64,000 nucleotides of DNA from the NCBI RefSeq assembly GCF_014898055.3, contig NW_023601104.1, positions 84,489,106 through 84,553,105 on the forward strand, given 5' to 3'. Numbering within the stretch: the stretch's first letter is position 1; each line of letters starts with the position of its first letter. The translations under genes and the position numbers were made by a program. The notes beneath the pieces were generated by a model. The model saw only the letters and a list, made by a program, of their open reading frames with translations. It did not search any database and was not told the DNA's origin. The DNA is from Talpa occidentalis (Eukaryota; Chordata; Mammalia; Eulipotyphla; Talpidae). Positions 52,920 through 64,000 of this stretch are shown here, one piece after another.

Positions 52920-54050
52920 GAGAATCTGAGGTTTCTGTTGTTATTTTGTCTATCTAGGATATGTAGACCAAAATCAATGGGTAAAGTCACTTTATTACTA
53001 GGAACTAAATCTAACTCCCACACCAAGAAGTACATGATTTCGTGTATCCAGCTTTTTAGAAAATCTTTTCTTAGTACTGTACATTGTTATAACAGCACAG
53101 AGTCAAAGTTGGAAGGAGCAGAAAACTGAAGAATTTCAAGATTGAAATTTGGAAAATGAAGAATGTATTCACTTGTTAAAAATTAGTAGTAGTTAGGTTC
53201 TTTTCATTTTTGGTACTAAAGTGATTACATTCTCATTTTAATCTCACTTTATAGCAAGATGGGTCTAGATAACTTGATGGCTTATTGCAAGCCTTGCATT
53301 ATCATTTATGATTAATCCCACTTACACTGAAAGTTTTTGCTTGATCTTCCCACTGAGAGTTTTGTTGCATGTCTCAGCAACCCATGGGGATATGCAAGCT
53401 GTCAACTGTGTATCTGGGGGTGGACATAACACTACAGGGATGGAAGATGAGTTGGCAAATTTCCTTTTCCTGGAGGATGAGGTATTGGAGAAACTCTAGT
53501 GAAAAAAAAGAAACTCTCACCAAGGAAATAACAACCCACAAGGCATGTGCTACTGCTTCAAAATAAAAGAAAGCAGTTTGTCTCTGGGCACATATTGATG
53601 ATAAATTAATTCAACTTCACCACATCACAGGCAGTACCTGGGGGAACCATAGCCTCCTGCGACAAAGTTCGAGATGAGAGTTTTTGAACACTGGACATAG
53701 AACAAGTATTTTAATAAAAGGCTTTGCAGGCCAAGCTTTAACCTCATCAACCCTCCAACTTTCTTTATGCTTAACTAAATCATTAAAGTAACACATAGTA
53801 GGGCTTTAAAAATCTCCCTGTTAAACAGGCATTACATTTCTGAATATATATCCTCATCTTTAAAATGGACAAGGGTCAGATTGTTAAAATCTATTTCAGG
53901 TGAAAATGTAACAATATAAAGATCAACTCCCTCCAAAGAATGAATTTGTAAAAATTGTTCACAGAGTTTTTTTTCTTTTTTTAGACATTTTAGGAGAAGG
54001 AAGAAATGAAGATGAAAGACAGTAAGAGAATTATTAATTTTGCAAAAGTC
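52920..54050. other. Unique DNA, nothing recognised
   Basis: Short frames at 53308-53566 overlap in two registers. 53860-53900 has a MIR-like 'cctcatctttaaaatgg' string but too little to call separately. No gene is seen. Confidence 0.4.
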
Positions 54051-54052
54051 AG

Positions 54053-54180
54053 CATCTATCAGCCTCAGTTTCTTCATGTGGAAAATGTGCAGAATAACAT
54101 ACATGTCCAAAGGTGACCGGCAGTCGGGATTGAATGAGGCAAATAGGCATATAGTAGATGCCAAGTAAATGGTATCTGCT
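54053..54180 (+). mobile_element. MIR relic (3' half)
   Basis: 'cagcctcagtttcttcatgtggaaaatgtgcagaataacat', 'gggattgaatgaggcaaata' and 'tagatgccaagtaaatg' follow the MIR 3' half. It also explains an overlapping minus frame. Confidence 0.65.
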
Positions 54181-54339
54181 CAGGAACATCTTCCAATGGT
54201 TACCAAACTCTTCATCCTTAACTTTTTGAATTACTATTAAAGTAAGGAGTCCAGAGAAGAGGAACTGCGAATTAGATGATGCAATATGGGAGCATTTTAT
54301 AGTTATTAGGAAATAAATTATAGATTTAAGCAATTGCTA

Positions 54340-54700
54340 GAGACACAGTTGTGTACCCCAACCCCAAGGTCATATGCCGAGACGCTTACCCCCAGTATTA
54401 CTGCTTTTGGAGATAAATCTGGTAAGGAAGCGATAAAGCTGAAGTGAGGTCAGAGGGCAGAGACCTAAACTGATAGGGTTGGCAGGCTTCTGAAAAGAGG
54501 AAGAGACACCAGAACATTTTATCCTTGTCATATGAAGTCTCCGTCTGCAAGCCAGGAAAAAAAAAAGAATTCTTTAAAATTGAATTGTGCTGGCACCTTG
54601 ACTTTGGACTTCCAAACTCTGAAAATATAATACAGTAAATTTCTGTTTTATGTCCCCTATTTGTGGTGTTCTGTAATGGCAAAACAAGAATACAAATGTA
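54340..54700 (+). mobile_element. MLT1/MaLR-type LTR
   Basis: Landmarks in order: 'cacagttgtgtaccccaaccccaaggtcatatgcc', 'acccccagtatta', 'ggagataaatctggtaagg', 'tgaagtgaggtcagagg', 'tgatagggttgg', 'gaagagacaccagaacat', 'gtctgcaagccaggaaa', 'gtgctggcaccttgactttggacttccaaactctg', 'aaatttctgttttatg', 'ttgtggtgttctgtaatggca'. It is a diverged LTR with no internal part. Confidence 0.78.
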
Positions 54701-54719
54701 TTCAGGATAGTTCTCCCTC

Positions 54720-57700
54720 AAAACTGAGAAAATGACGTTCTGTTGCTCAAAAACCCAGATTGTGCAATTTTAATATGAGTCATCTGTCCATTATTAAGAC
54801 ATAATGTCATAAAAATTTGTTCTGATCATGATTATTTTATATGCATGAAAAATGCCATCAGAGAAACTTGGGAGTGATAGCAGTAACACTGTATTATTTG
54901 TACAAAGTCACATAGTGAGAACAAATGGTTATATTTGAAAGCAGTTGGCTGTCAGAGCCCACATGAAAGCAAACAAACAGAATTAATTTATTCAATATTC
55001 TTATGCTTCATTAGGCTTTTGATTTAGTCTTTAATGTTGCTAGGAGGCAGGGTGGATATATTGAGTCCTTTTTGTTTTGTAATTATGTGCAAAATATGAT
55101 TATACCTAAAAGAGTACTTTCATTCTTTATATCAAATACTGCTTGGAAATTCTGAATACATGCATATATATTTATATGTGCATATACAGATTTGTGTGTC
55201 TATGCACATTTATTTGCCTCTTGGAAAAACCAGCATGACTATAATAGGAAATATTCTGTGTTCTGGTAGAAAAGCAACATCATTGATACAGTTTAGTTGA
55301 AAGAGTTTCTAAAACTAAAAGGATGACTTCTGTTTTTCTGAATACAAATGTCAAGAAAATGTTCTAGGCAAAAATTAGCACAGTTTCCCCCCCCAATTTC
55401 AGGTTATTTTGTGTCTAAAATATGAATCAACAGTGAATTTAAAACAAACAATGTTATTTCTCTTACTCTGACTCAAACTGACCTAGGGAGTGAATTTCTA
55501 TCTTGAGCCTTCTATGATCTACTCGAGTTTATTTAACAAGGGGACAAGTCCACCTCTCAGTAATTCGTGGACCACAAATTGGAATCCCCACCTAGGTCAG
55601 TCATGCAAATTCCTATGATTTCCCCCTCCAGTATCTTATATGGGTTACTGTTTTTGTAGAATATTTGAAATTAATACATGTATTTTTTTAAATGCCAACT
55701 GTACATCTAAACTATTCTCTTCATATGTAGAAAACACACACTATGTTCTCATCACCACTTGTATAGATTCCTATTAGATTTGAGGTGTAAATACCTGCAT
55801 TCTCAACAAAATCATGCCCCCCCCCCAGTCTTTGTGGCCTGCTCACAAATTAATCCCCCGATTGTGCCAGGATACAGAGCAGAGAGATTTTACAAAATAG
55901 TTTGCATTGATTTAAAAGAATCGGATACTTAAAAAAAAAAAAATTCTATTCCTTTCTACAGATTGAGACTGTGCTAATTAAAAGTCTGTACAGCAATTGG
56001 TGTACAGATATGTCTATGCCTAGAGTCAAACTCATAGAACAATGTGGGAAACCTCCACAATTAAGGTATGCTGTGTCAATTTCTCAACAGGACAACATGC
56101 ATTCTCCAGGATATTTTTTTAATGTGAATTGCTTATTTTAATTATATAAAGACATTCCAAAGTATGTAAGATTTTACCATCTGTGTGAATGGAAAATCTA
56201 AGGCGCATGGCCTCCAGTCATCATGGCCTCATATCTTGTTCCAGCCACTGCTGCTGTGGACAGTTTCACATGGTCTTGGGGCAGCTTGGCATAAGTGTCT
56301 TCTGACAGAGCCTTGACAGGACACAGCAGGCCCCCTGACTCTCTGCCTGGAGCCCCTCTGATATCGAGTGTGTATGCCTTCCAAAGGTTTGGCAATCACA
56401 CATACACTATGCTTATGTGTTGAAGGATGAACCAACAGATAAATGATTTCCAACATCACTTCTGTGCTGGGTGGTTCTGAAACTTACCAGAAGGCTTCTT
56501 AAAACTCCCTTGGATCAAGCAAACAAACTTCACTTAAGACAGTCAATTCAATAACATATTTTTGGATGAAATCTCCCTCTTATTCTCTCTGATCCAAGGT
56601 CTGCTGTTCAACCTCCCTAAAAATCACATCTCCATATAAAGCACTCACATTCAAATTCTATATGGGAAAAACCTATGCTAAGTAATTGAATCTCCTTGTT
56701 TGCTTAAAATATGCTTGGTGCCAAGTGGTTCTGGTTTTGTCAAATTGCAGAAGTTAAAATAAAATTAAAAATTTTAAACAGCAGATTTTATACTAATGAT
56801 TGTTATTTTATTTATTATTATTTCAAGACTATTGAAAAGACAAAGAAAATATGTAACATATTTGAATTAAAATTTCTAGAAATTTGCATCAAAAAAAGTG
56901 ATGGGAAAATTACATTACAACAGGTGCTGAAATAGTAAAAACAAAGCAAATTTAAATAAACATTCCTCAAATTGCAATGTTTAGTATCATATTCAGGTGC
57001 AAAACAGGGTCTTCTTTGAATTAAAGCCATGTAATTCAATTGAAATAGATTGGCATTTTAGTGAGTTTATAATTAATGTTTATGTTTCTCTTTGTAGTTT
57101 GACTAAGTGGAACTATGAACATAAGAAATTCAAAACCGGATCTTTGCCCACATTCATTTCTGTAACAGTTTATTGAAATGATTTACCACTAAGGGTTTAG
57201 GGGTTGACTCCCGCCAGATGGATCCATATAGCACTCAACTTTCAGGAATAGTATTCAAAGGTGAGAACCTGGACTAACTTCCCTTTGGATTATTTATCAC
57301 TATTAAGAGAAATTCAAGACCTAATTTCCTGAGTGAATATAACAAAGGAATGCCACTTGATATTACATTATGGCATTTATTTTATTAAAAATGCAATAAA
57401 GTAGTCCCTGCATCTTTCTCCAAGTTTTTTCCAAGAGTAAGATTCAATGCACATGAAATCGAAAGTCTGTCCACCTAAGATATCTGTCTGTATTCATTCA
57501 AGATCAATATAAATCAACAGCTGTTTCTGTTTTTAAGGTCAGTGACAATTTATAAATAGTCTTCTTTCCTGCTTTTCTTAAGATTAAATAGTACTATAGT
57601 AAAAAAAAAAAACAATTTAATGCAAGCTTTATGAACAATTCTGAAGATGATACAGAAAATTCAGCCCTGTAGAGAAGGTCCTCTTGTATATAGACAGTGT

Positions 57701-58230
57701 CTTGAAGAGAACCAGTCTTTGTAGTTCCACCGATCTGGATTCAAACCCTCATTATTTTACTTCCTGCACATAAAACAGATGCAACTTCACTTAGGAAAAT
57801 TTATTATTTTTAATTCCCAGTTTATTAATCTGGAGATTAATGTAAAGTAATATCAATTTAAGCAATGTATGCAAATATGTTTAGATTTTATACATTTTTT
57901 TGGATGTATAGAAAATAGGAAATGCCTATAACTGTTTCTCTAGTTAATGCTCTATAATTAGCCCATTCTCTTCTCTAGGAAAAATAAAAATAACATAAGA
58001 AAAAGTTTTGAAAACCAAGTTTTATATCCACTTAGGTTTTGTAAAGTCCAGAGGAATTTATATATATGTAATATATATAAATTTATAACATAATTTATAT
58101 GACTAATCTCAGTATCTGATATTTAAAAATTGCTATTGAATAATATTTTGATATTTAATATTTTAATAATTATTAATAATTACTTCTGAAATATGCAGAG
58201 AACTTAGGATATTGTTTTATAAAAAAGCAT
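54720..58230. other. Mostly unique DNA; small unassigned patches
   Basis: A C-rich run (about 55818-55827) and a T/A-rich tract are seen. 56200-56460 is GC-richer with overlapping minus frames (65 and 76 aa) but no domain. 56466-56516 ('gtggttctgaaacttaccagaaggcttcttaaaact') loosely resembles the MER20-type text '..gtggttctcaaactt..cctggagggcttgttaaaac'. No gene is seen. Confidence 0.4.
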
Positions 58231-58239
58231 AGAAATGAA

Positions 58240-58506
58240 AAAAAGATTTTTTAAAAATATTTTATTCATTTATTTTTGCATAGAAGTACTGGGGTGTAAG
58301 CCAGAGGTGTTGGAGGTGAGAAGATTCACCAGAGACAGAGTCAGGAGCAGAACAGGCACATCTTCTGAAATACACATTTAAGGGCAGCTGTGGGTGAGGC
58401 AGGAGAGGTCTGCTGAGTCATATGGGTGAACTCCCTGGCCTGGATGGAACTCAGGCCATCAAGGTGGTAGTGCTGAGATTTAACCCCTAGGCCACCAGAG
58501 AGACCC
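58240..58506 (-). mobile_element. SINE-A, minus strand, full length
   Basis: On the minus strand it starts 'gggtctctctggtggcctag', a decayed head, then 'gagttccatcc', body, and tail 'tatgcaaaaataaatgaata'. Flanks contain aaaaagatttttt / aaaagattttaaa, compatible with a TSD. The 143-aa minus frame 58772-58341 ends inside it and is not a gene. Confidence 0.87.
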
Positions 58507-58725
58507 CTAAAAGATTTTAAAATCAAGTTACTGACCAAATAAAAGGAAACCTCAAGGGGGATACTATTAGAAAAATAAGTAATTTTATAAGAAATAGGAT
58601 TTTTTTTTAGGCAAAAAGAATGTCTGCTGATGATATGAGAAATGTGTGGAAAGATATGGTCTGACTTGCAAAAGTTGAAGCAAATCAGACTTGGGAAGGA
58701 TAGAAGCCAGGACCCTGGGTTTTTA

Positions 58726-58789
58726 TCTAGTGGAGTCCAGTCAGGAATAATATCAAATCTAGTGGAGACCAATGAGGAACAGCATCAAA
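58726..58789 (+). repeat. 32-bp tandem duplication
   Basis: Unit 1 (58726-58757) and unit 2 (58758-58789) both start 'tctagtggag' and end 'atcaaa', with roughly six differences. An old local duplication. Confidence 0.8.
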
Positions 58790-60416
58790 CCAGGGCACTC
58801 AAACGGGATGATTAACATGTCTTTTTTATTTATTTATCTTTGGGTAATTTCATCTCACTCAGTTTGTTTCCAGGATCCAGTGTTATTCAGACAGAACCTC
58901 CTCTTTCTTGAGTCATAAACTTGGTTAGGGGAGAGAGGATTTCTTTCTTTTTCTTTTCTTTTCTTTTTATCAACTCCAGGTCTGGTTTCCTCTAGGAAGG
59001 GCATGCCTAGCAAGGCAAAAATTATAAATGTTGACTACAGCTCCAAAGCCTGATACTGTCACACTCTTGGGAATTCAAAGCTGATAGTGAGTCAATGACC
59101 TACCTGGAGAAATATGATGGGGTGAAGGAGGTGACATCCTGTCATCCTGGTGACTAATCCTGCCATATTAAAAATTACCTGTGTAACCTCTGTATCTATC
59201 CACTGCAGTATTCTTCTGACAGAGCATAATATCAGGATCCTCCTTAGCACTTAAGAAAGCATAAAGCCATTCTTTATTCATTGACTAATCTCTGACACAG
59301 TGAATGGCAGTTACCTCTGGGTTCATTTTAGCCATTGTTAAACCTCAATATATGTTTAGGTTTTATTTCCTACTGTTGAGTCCTCTTAGGTAAGTATATT
59401 TTAAATATGATTTTTCCCCTTCTATTTTCTATAGCACAGAACTAAAAAGCCATGAAATTCAATTTTCGTGATTCTTCATGGTCCATCTATATGAAACAGG
59501 CCATGCAGCTGGAACATAGAAACATAGGTATGCCCCATCTGCATGGCATCAAACAATACATCATGGAATCTGTCTCAGGAAGACTAAACATCTCAGTTCC
59601 GCTTAATATCATCATGAGATCCAAGCCTTAAAACATAGGGGGCTATGTCACTCACTGCTGTGTTCCAAAGTGGACCTGAAATTTTCCAGCACTGTTATCT
59701 GAAATCACTAAGGTCAGAAGCTTAGTTCTTCAGAGTTAACTCTTCCACTGAATTCTGTTAGCTCAAAACACATGTTTAAGGGGCTAAACCAAGATGAATG
59801 TTAACAGGTTTTCTTTGCTCTTAACAAATGTTTAAGTACACACAGTAAACAGTAGCTTTAAGTGTTAATTTCATTAGATGGAGATGTATTATATAATACT
59901 TTTGATGAAAGTAAAGTCAGAAAACTAGAAAAAGTTTTCAAATAGAGTGTATTTATAGGATATGAAACTTACTATAATTTTATTTTTTAAACATCCTTTG
60001 TATTTTTTTTTTAATTTACTTTATAGGTAAGGTACTATTTAGTTTGAATTCTCTCAGAGTAGGGAATTCTAAAAGTTATTTGGGAGGTAATCCAAAGGAA
60101 CCACCTGTAGGGGGTTGGGGAAATGAGACAGAGAATGAAATGAAGTCAATTAAGGGCACGTTGAGAGTACATCACCACAACAAACAACTAGAGTTTAATC
60201 CCAGTGGGTAGTCAGAGCTAAGTGTGCCACACAGTTATCTCATTTGAGAGTTGGGGAGTAGGCTATTATCCATTAACTCTCCAGGTCACAAGTTAAAGAT
60301 TTATCCTGGGGGTTCTAACTGCCAGTGCTTTCCATCAGCCCTGCCCTTGCAAGAGCTGACTCTGGTGGCAGAAAGTCCTCAGGCATAAAATCCATCATAG
60401 ATTTTGGTAGTTAGAG
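58790..60416. other. Unique DNA, nothing recognised
   Basis: Contains a CTTTT-rich tract (58938-58966). Otherwise no identified element; no convincing frame. Confidence 0.4.
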
Positions 60417-60425
60417 GTGAGATCA

Positions 60426-60704
60426 GGGCCTCCCTGGTGGCTCAAGGGGTTAAGCACCGCACTATGAAGCAATCTGCAGCCTCTGCAGCACGAGTTTGAG
60501 CCCTGGTCGGCCAGGGAGCAACCCGCATGGCAGAGCAGACCTCTCCTGACTCGCCCGCTGCTCCCGTCAGCAGTGTATTTCAGTCAATCTGCCTGTTCTG
60601 TTCCCCACTCTGTCTCTGGTGGATCCTTTCACCTCCCACATCTCTGGCTTATACCCCAGCTCTTGTATGCATAAATAAATAAATCTTAAGAGGAAAAAAA
60701 AAAA
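60426..60704 (+). mobile_element. SINE-A, plus strand, full length
   Basis: Starts 'gggcctccctggtggctcaa', then 'aagcaccgcactatgaagc', 'gcacgagtttgagccc', body 'agagcagacctctcctgactcgcccgctgctccc' (in parts) and tail 'cttgtatgcataaataaataaatc'. TSD gtgagatca at 60417-60425 and 60705-60713. Its 'gcactatg' motif is the intact form of the SINE-B insertion site seen twice elsewhere. Confidence 0.94.
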
Positions 60705-60713
60705 GTGAGATCA

Positions 60714-61379
60714 CCATGCCTAGGGGCTGCAGGAGAGATACTGACTATGGCTCTGATAGAGGAATATCAGCATACTGGATTTTTGCATTTAGAAACTATG
60801 GTAAAGATTTCAACAGATTAAATTTATGTACTTTTTGTGTGTACTTAATTCCCACATCAATATCAAGGAAAGAAACCAACATCCATTTCTCTCCATTTCC
60901 CACACTGATTAGCTAGACATGGCACTAACAACACTATGGAAACCCTTCAGAAAGTCATACATGAGTAGCAACTGATAATTTTAATTTGGAGCTTGGCTGC
61001 TAAGAGAATCACCATGACCTCATACTTCTGATGACACCTTGACTACCCATAATCACACTTTCATTTACCTGAATTCAGACTAGACAGGCAATTTTATTCC
61101 ATTTGGATTATATATTCTGTTGCATTATATTTAATTGCTTTCAGGGAGTGTTGACAATCTGAATGAGAGCGAAACTTTTTCCTTTATCTATTTAGAATAA
61201 TAAAGTTCAGGAAATACTGATCCTTATGATACAAATGAGTATTGAAAACAAATGAGTATGGAAATTTATTCATAAAACTATTTTTATCAATTATCATTGA
61301 TCAAGCTAGTTTTCCATAACATTGCTCCACTACCATTTCAATTTTTGTACTCTTTCATTATCTTATGGTATGATACAAT
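60714..61379. other. Unique DNA, nothing recognised
   Basis: A 66-aa frame at 60716-60916 starts near the SINE poly(A) and has no family features. Confidence 0.4.
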
Positions 61380-61710
61380 TTGTTAAATTGTTTCAGACAT
61401 TTTTACAAACATTTTCAAACATACTTAAATTGGGAGAATATAACGTATACCCATATACATGTTATCTATAATTCTACTATTTGCATTGGACTGTATTTGC
61501 TTTATCTCATAAATCTATTACTTTTCTATTATTTGTTTAATAAATTACCACAAATTCAGGATCCTCAAATTAGTGGTATGGACAAAGACTCCATTTCCAT
61601 AATTCTGCCTACCTATCCTCTGCCTATTCCTTTTCTCTTCACCAGTCAATCTTTTTGATTTATTATGCATTTTTGAGTTAATTGCAGACTGCTTACTTTT
61701 AAGGATCACT
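61380..61710 (-). mobile_element. Possible old LINE 3'UTR fragment
   Basis: 'agacatttttacaaacattttcaaacatacttaaattgggagaata', 'gtatacccatatacatg' and 'atgcatttttgagttaattgcagac' resemble an antisense L1M-type 3'UTR ('..aaacattttcaaacatacagaaaagtagagagaatagta..cccatgtaccc'). Weak evidence. Confidence 0.45.
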
Positions 61711-62840
61711 TTTTCTCAGTAAAGCTATTCTGTTGCTTTAAACTTTACTTAAAAAAGCATATATTTTGCAAGGTCCTAATGCTTTTTACAGGACCTTGTG
61801 TGAATGCTTACACAGTTTTGCTATTTTATTGGTATATTTTTACTAATCTCTTTATTGTGTTAACACTGGGTAATGATTTGTAGGTATTTTGCATGTTTGT
61901 TTTTGACATTTGTTTTCTTTTTGCTGCTTTATATAAATATTTTGCTCTCAGGAAACCTACATTGAACTCCCCCCACCATATCAATTCATGAATACAGATA
62001 TGACATCCAAGTTCCAGTAGGACATTGATTCTTATGGGTCAAGTTTATCTTTACTTTGGCTCATTGGTTATATATAAGCAAACTTACATAAATCATGCTT
62101 TAATAAAGCAAAAAATTTTTCCTTCAAGGTGAAGATGCTGCTATAGAAATAACAAATGATGAATATTTCAGTTACTATTTGTTTCAACAATATGATACCA
62201 GTTTCAACTTTACAAATTCACATTATAATGCCTATGAAATAGAATTTATCATGCCTCCAGTCAAAAAAAAAAAGTAATGAAGTCACAATGGCAATTAATT
62301 GCCATATATTGAATACTGAATATTTGCCAGATATATGAGTCAATAAACTTTTGTCCCTTCTCTATTATAGGGGGATGGGGGAAAGAAACAACAGATTGAT
62401 TAAAATACCCATAGTCATTTCACTAATATGTAATAAAACTAAGAACGAAACAATCTTTTTGAGCACTGTATCTGGGATTCAAATGGACACTGAGTCAAAG
62501 AATCCACCTTATTCAATCTGAAAATTATAAAACTTTAATGCTCTGCTCAGCACTAGTCTCAGTGGTTTATTTTGCCCAGGTACCACATTGTTCCCAACTG
62601 CATAATAAAAAAATGAAATACATAGAATTGAATACTTTTTTCATTAATTTTCCACCATATTCCTATTCTCTTCTGACTTTTCCTTCTCGTCTTTTCTTTT
62701 TTCTTGTTCTACTGTATTTTTTTTTCCCCTGTCTGGGATCTGGCTAATGACAATTAGGAAAATATATGAACAAAAAAGAAATACTTACCAAAATCTAATT
62801 AGGACATCTGATTATGTTCTCCGTGAGGTAGAATCATAAA
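61711..62840. other. Unique DNA, nothing recognised
   Basis: AT-rich. A 69-aa frame at 62538-62747 ends in a TTTTCTT-rich, hydrophobic-coding tract. Composition explains it. Confidence 0.4.
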
Positions 62841-62849
62841 TGACTTTGC

Positions 62850-63400
62850 AGATGACCTCCAGCAGGCATCCTCTAAGATAAATGTCAATGTTCTTGCCTC
62901 CTATTATTTGCAGCTGTGTATAATTCTCTCCCCTTGAATCATTTGCTACTAACTGATATAATATGGCAATTCTGTGGGAATGTCACCTCTATAATCAGAT
63001 TACAAGAGTTGGTGATTTCTGTCTTGCTGGTAGACTCCCCCTAATGTGCTGGTTTTATAGAGCAACCTACTACATGGGAAAGATGCATGAGCCAAGGAGT
63101 TAAGGGAAAGACTATAGTCATTAACCTTCAAGGAAGGGAGGCCCTTAATCGACAACTGAGGGACTGCCAATAACAACTTTAGAAGTGGGAAGAACTCTTA
63201 CCCAAGTTGGGAAGAGACACTAGTCTCAATAGACACCTTGATCTTTGCATTCTGAAAGACTGTGAACTTCAGGAGCTGCTAAACCATGTCTGAGTTCCTA
63301 ATCCACCGGGAACTATGAGGATGAAGCAGTACTACTTTCAGCTACCATATATGGTATATATGCTGGTATAATCTATCCCACAGCAATAGACAAGTGATAT
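62850..63400 (+). mobile_element. Probable MaLR-type LTR, diverged
   Basis: 'tctctccccttgaatcatttg', 'actgatataatatggcaattctgtgggaatgtcacc', 'ataatcagattacaaga', 'tgatttctgtcttgctggtagac', 'catgagccaaggagttaagg', 'agacaccttgatctttgcattctgaaagactgtgaac', 'acagcaatagacaagtgata' follow a known mammalian LTR pattern ('..acagcaatagataactaatac' at the end). No coding region. Confidence 0.5.
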
Positions 63401-64000
63401 GTGACCCTTCTTTTAGGTTCATTCTGAAATTAAAATCTTTCACATCAGCTAATAGGCACTGAGGACACAAAGGTTAAAAAATGTGTGGTGTTTATATTAT
63501 AAAATCCAGACAGCTTTGTTTCACTGTAAAATAAGTGACTTTAATGAGGACAAGATGCATTACACAAATATTATAATTTCTGACATTCCAGAATATAAGG
63601 GAGCTTGAAGGATGGTATCCTCTAGGAAGAATGAAAGTATTTGGAGACCAGTAAAGAAGCTCTACCACATAATTTGACTCTTCCACTTTCCAAATGAGAA
63701 AATGGAGATTTATGGAGAGTTTAAAACACTTGATGTTCGTGGTACAAAAGTAATTGCAGACATGAGACTGGAACTAATCCCTCTATCTTCTTATTTTCTA
63801 CATTTTATTTCAGTTATTCTATATTTTTAAAATACATGGAATAAAATAAGTAATTATTTTTATAAAGTTTCAAAGATTTGTTATTAAAAATTTTGGTAAA
63901 CTTATTAAAAACAATTTGTGATTCAAATACATGATTCATCAGCATGTAATTACTTAGTGTGCCAATTTAAAAGAAGTAGACCAAAGGTGTCCCTCTGTGT
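63401..64000. other. Unique AT-rich DNA to the window end
   Basis: A minus frame (63686-63492, 64 aa) has no family features. No repeat was recognised. Confidence 0.4.

Noticed and set aside
58341..58772. 143-aa minus-strand open frame
   Set aside because: Its C-terminal part is antisense SINE-A. The rest shows no family signature or start context.

Overview
The window looks like a gene-poor, AT-rich intergenic or intronic stretch of a placental mammal genome. I found no protein-coding gene, rRNA, tRNA gene, CRISPR array or operon-like layout. The open frames are short, lack homology that I recognise, and mostly fall in retrotransposons, microsatellites or low-complexity DNA. The mammalian call rests on repeat content: antisense and sense L1 LINE pieces, MIR relics, MLT1/MaLR LTRs, a MER5A-like hAT element, and about 19 copies of one tRNA-derived SINE family with A-box and B-box pol III promoters. 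There are no Alu, B1 or B2 elements, so primate and murid sources are unlikely. The L1 3' ends resemble laurasiatherian ones. I cannot name the SINE family or the species.

Layout. 1-2.6 kb is an old minus-strand L1 broken by a compound insertion (one ERV LTR nested head-to-head in another) and by a SINE. 2.6-11.2 kb is mostly unique DNA with one L1 3' end and one MIR-like relic. 11.2-22.1 kb carries scattered SINE, MIR, L1 and MER5A-like relics and several microsatellites. 22.1-25.6 kb is a long decayed minus-strand L1 carrying two SINEs and a poly(A)-only insertion. 26.2-28.6 kb is an accessory cluster: a SINE, a solo LTR with perfect 5-bp target duplications, and an MLT1 LTR containing a SINE that contains another SINE. 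28.6-37.4 kb is mainly unique. 37.5-39.2 kb is a sense LINE of HAL1/old-L1 type. 39.2-42.5 kb is unique, with a candidate conserved non-coding block. 42.5-44.5 kb is a mosaic of L1 pieces with three SINEs. 44.5-48.1 kb is mostly unknown, including one stretch that could be a fossil coding sequence. 48.1-50.2 kb has L1, microsatellites and a second SINE-in-SINE nest. 51.6-52.9 kb is an MLT1 LTR carrying a 5'-inverted (twin-primed) L1. 53-64 kb is unique DNA with MIR, MaLR, SINE and LINE relics.

There is no gene network to describe. What the window records is retrotransposition history. The most informative points are: (i) two opposite-orientation LTRs of one ERV family nested in each other, giving a long inverted repeat; (ii) two independent insertions of SINE subfamily B at the same base of SINE subfamily A, at an L1-endonuclease-like site; (iii) three poly(A)-only insertions with target-site duplications. 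'SINE-A' and 'SINE-B' are my own working labels. LINE, MIR, MaLR and MER names come from remembered consensus sequences and were not checked against a repeat library.
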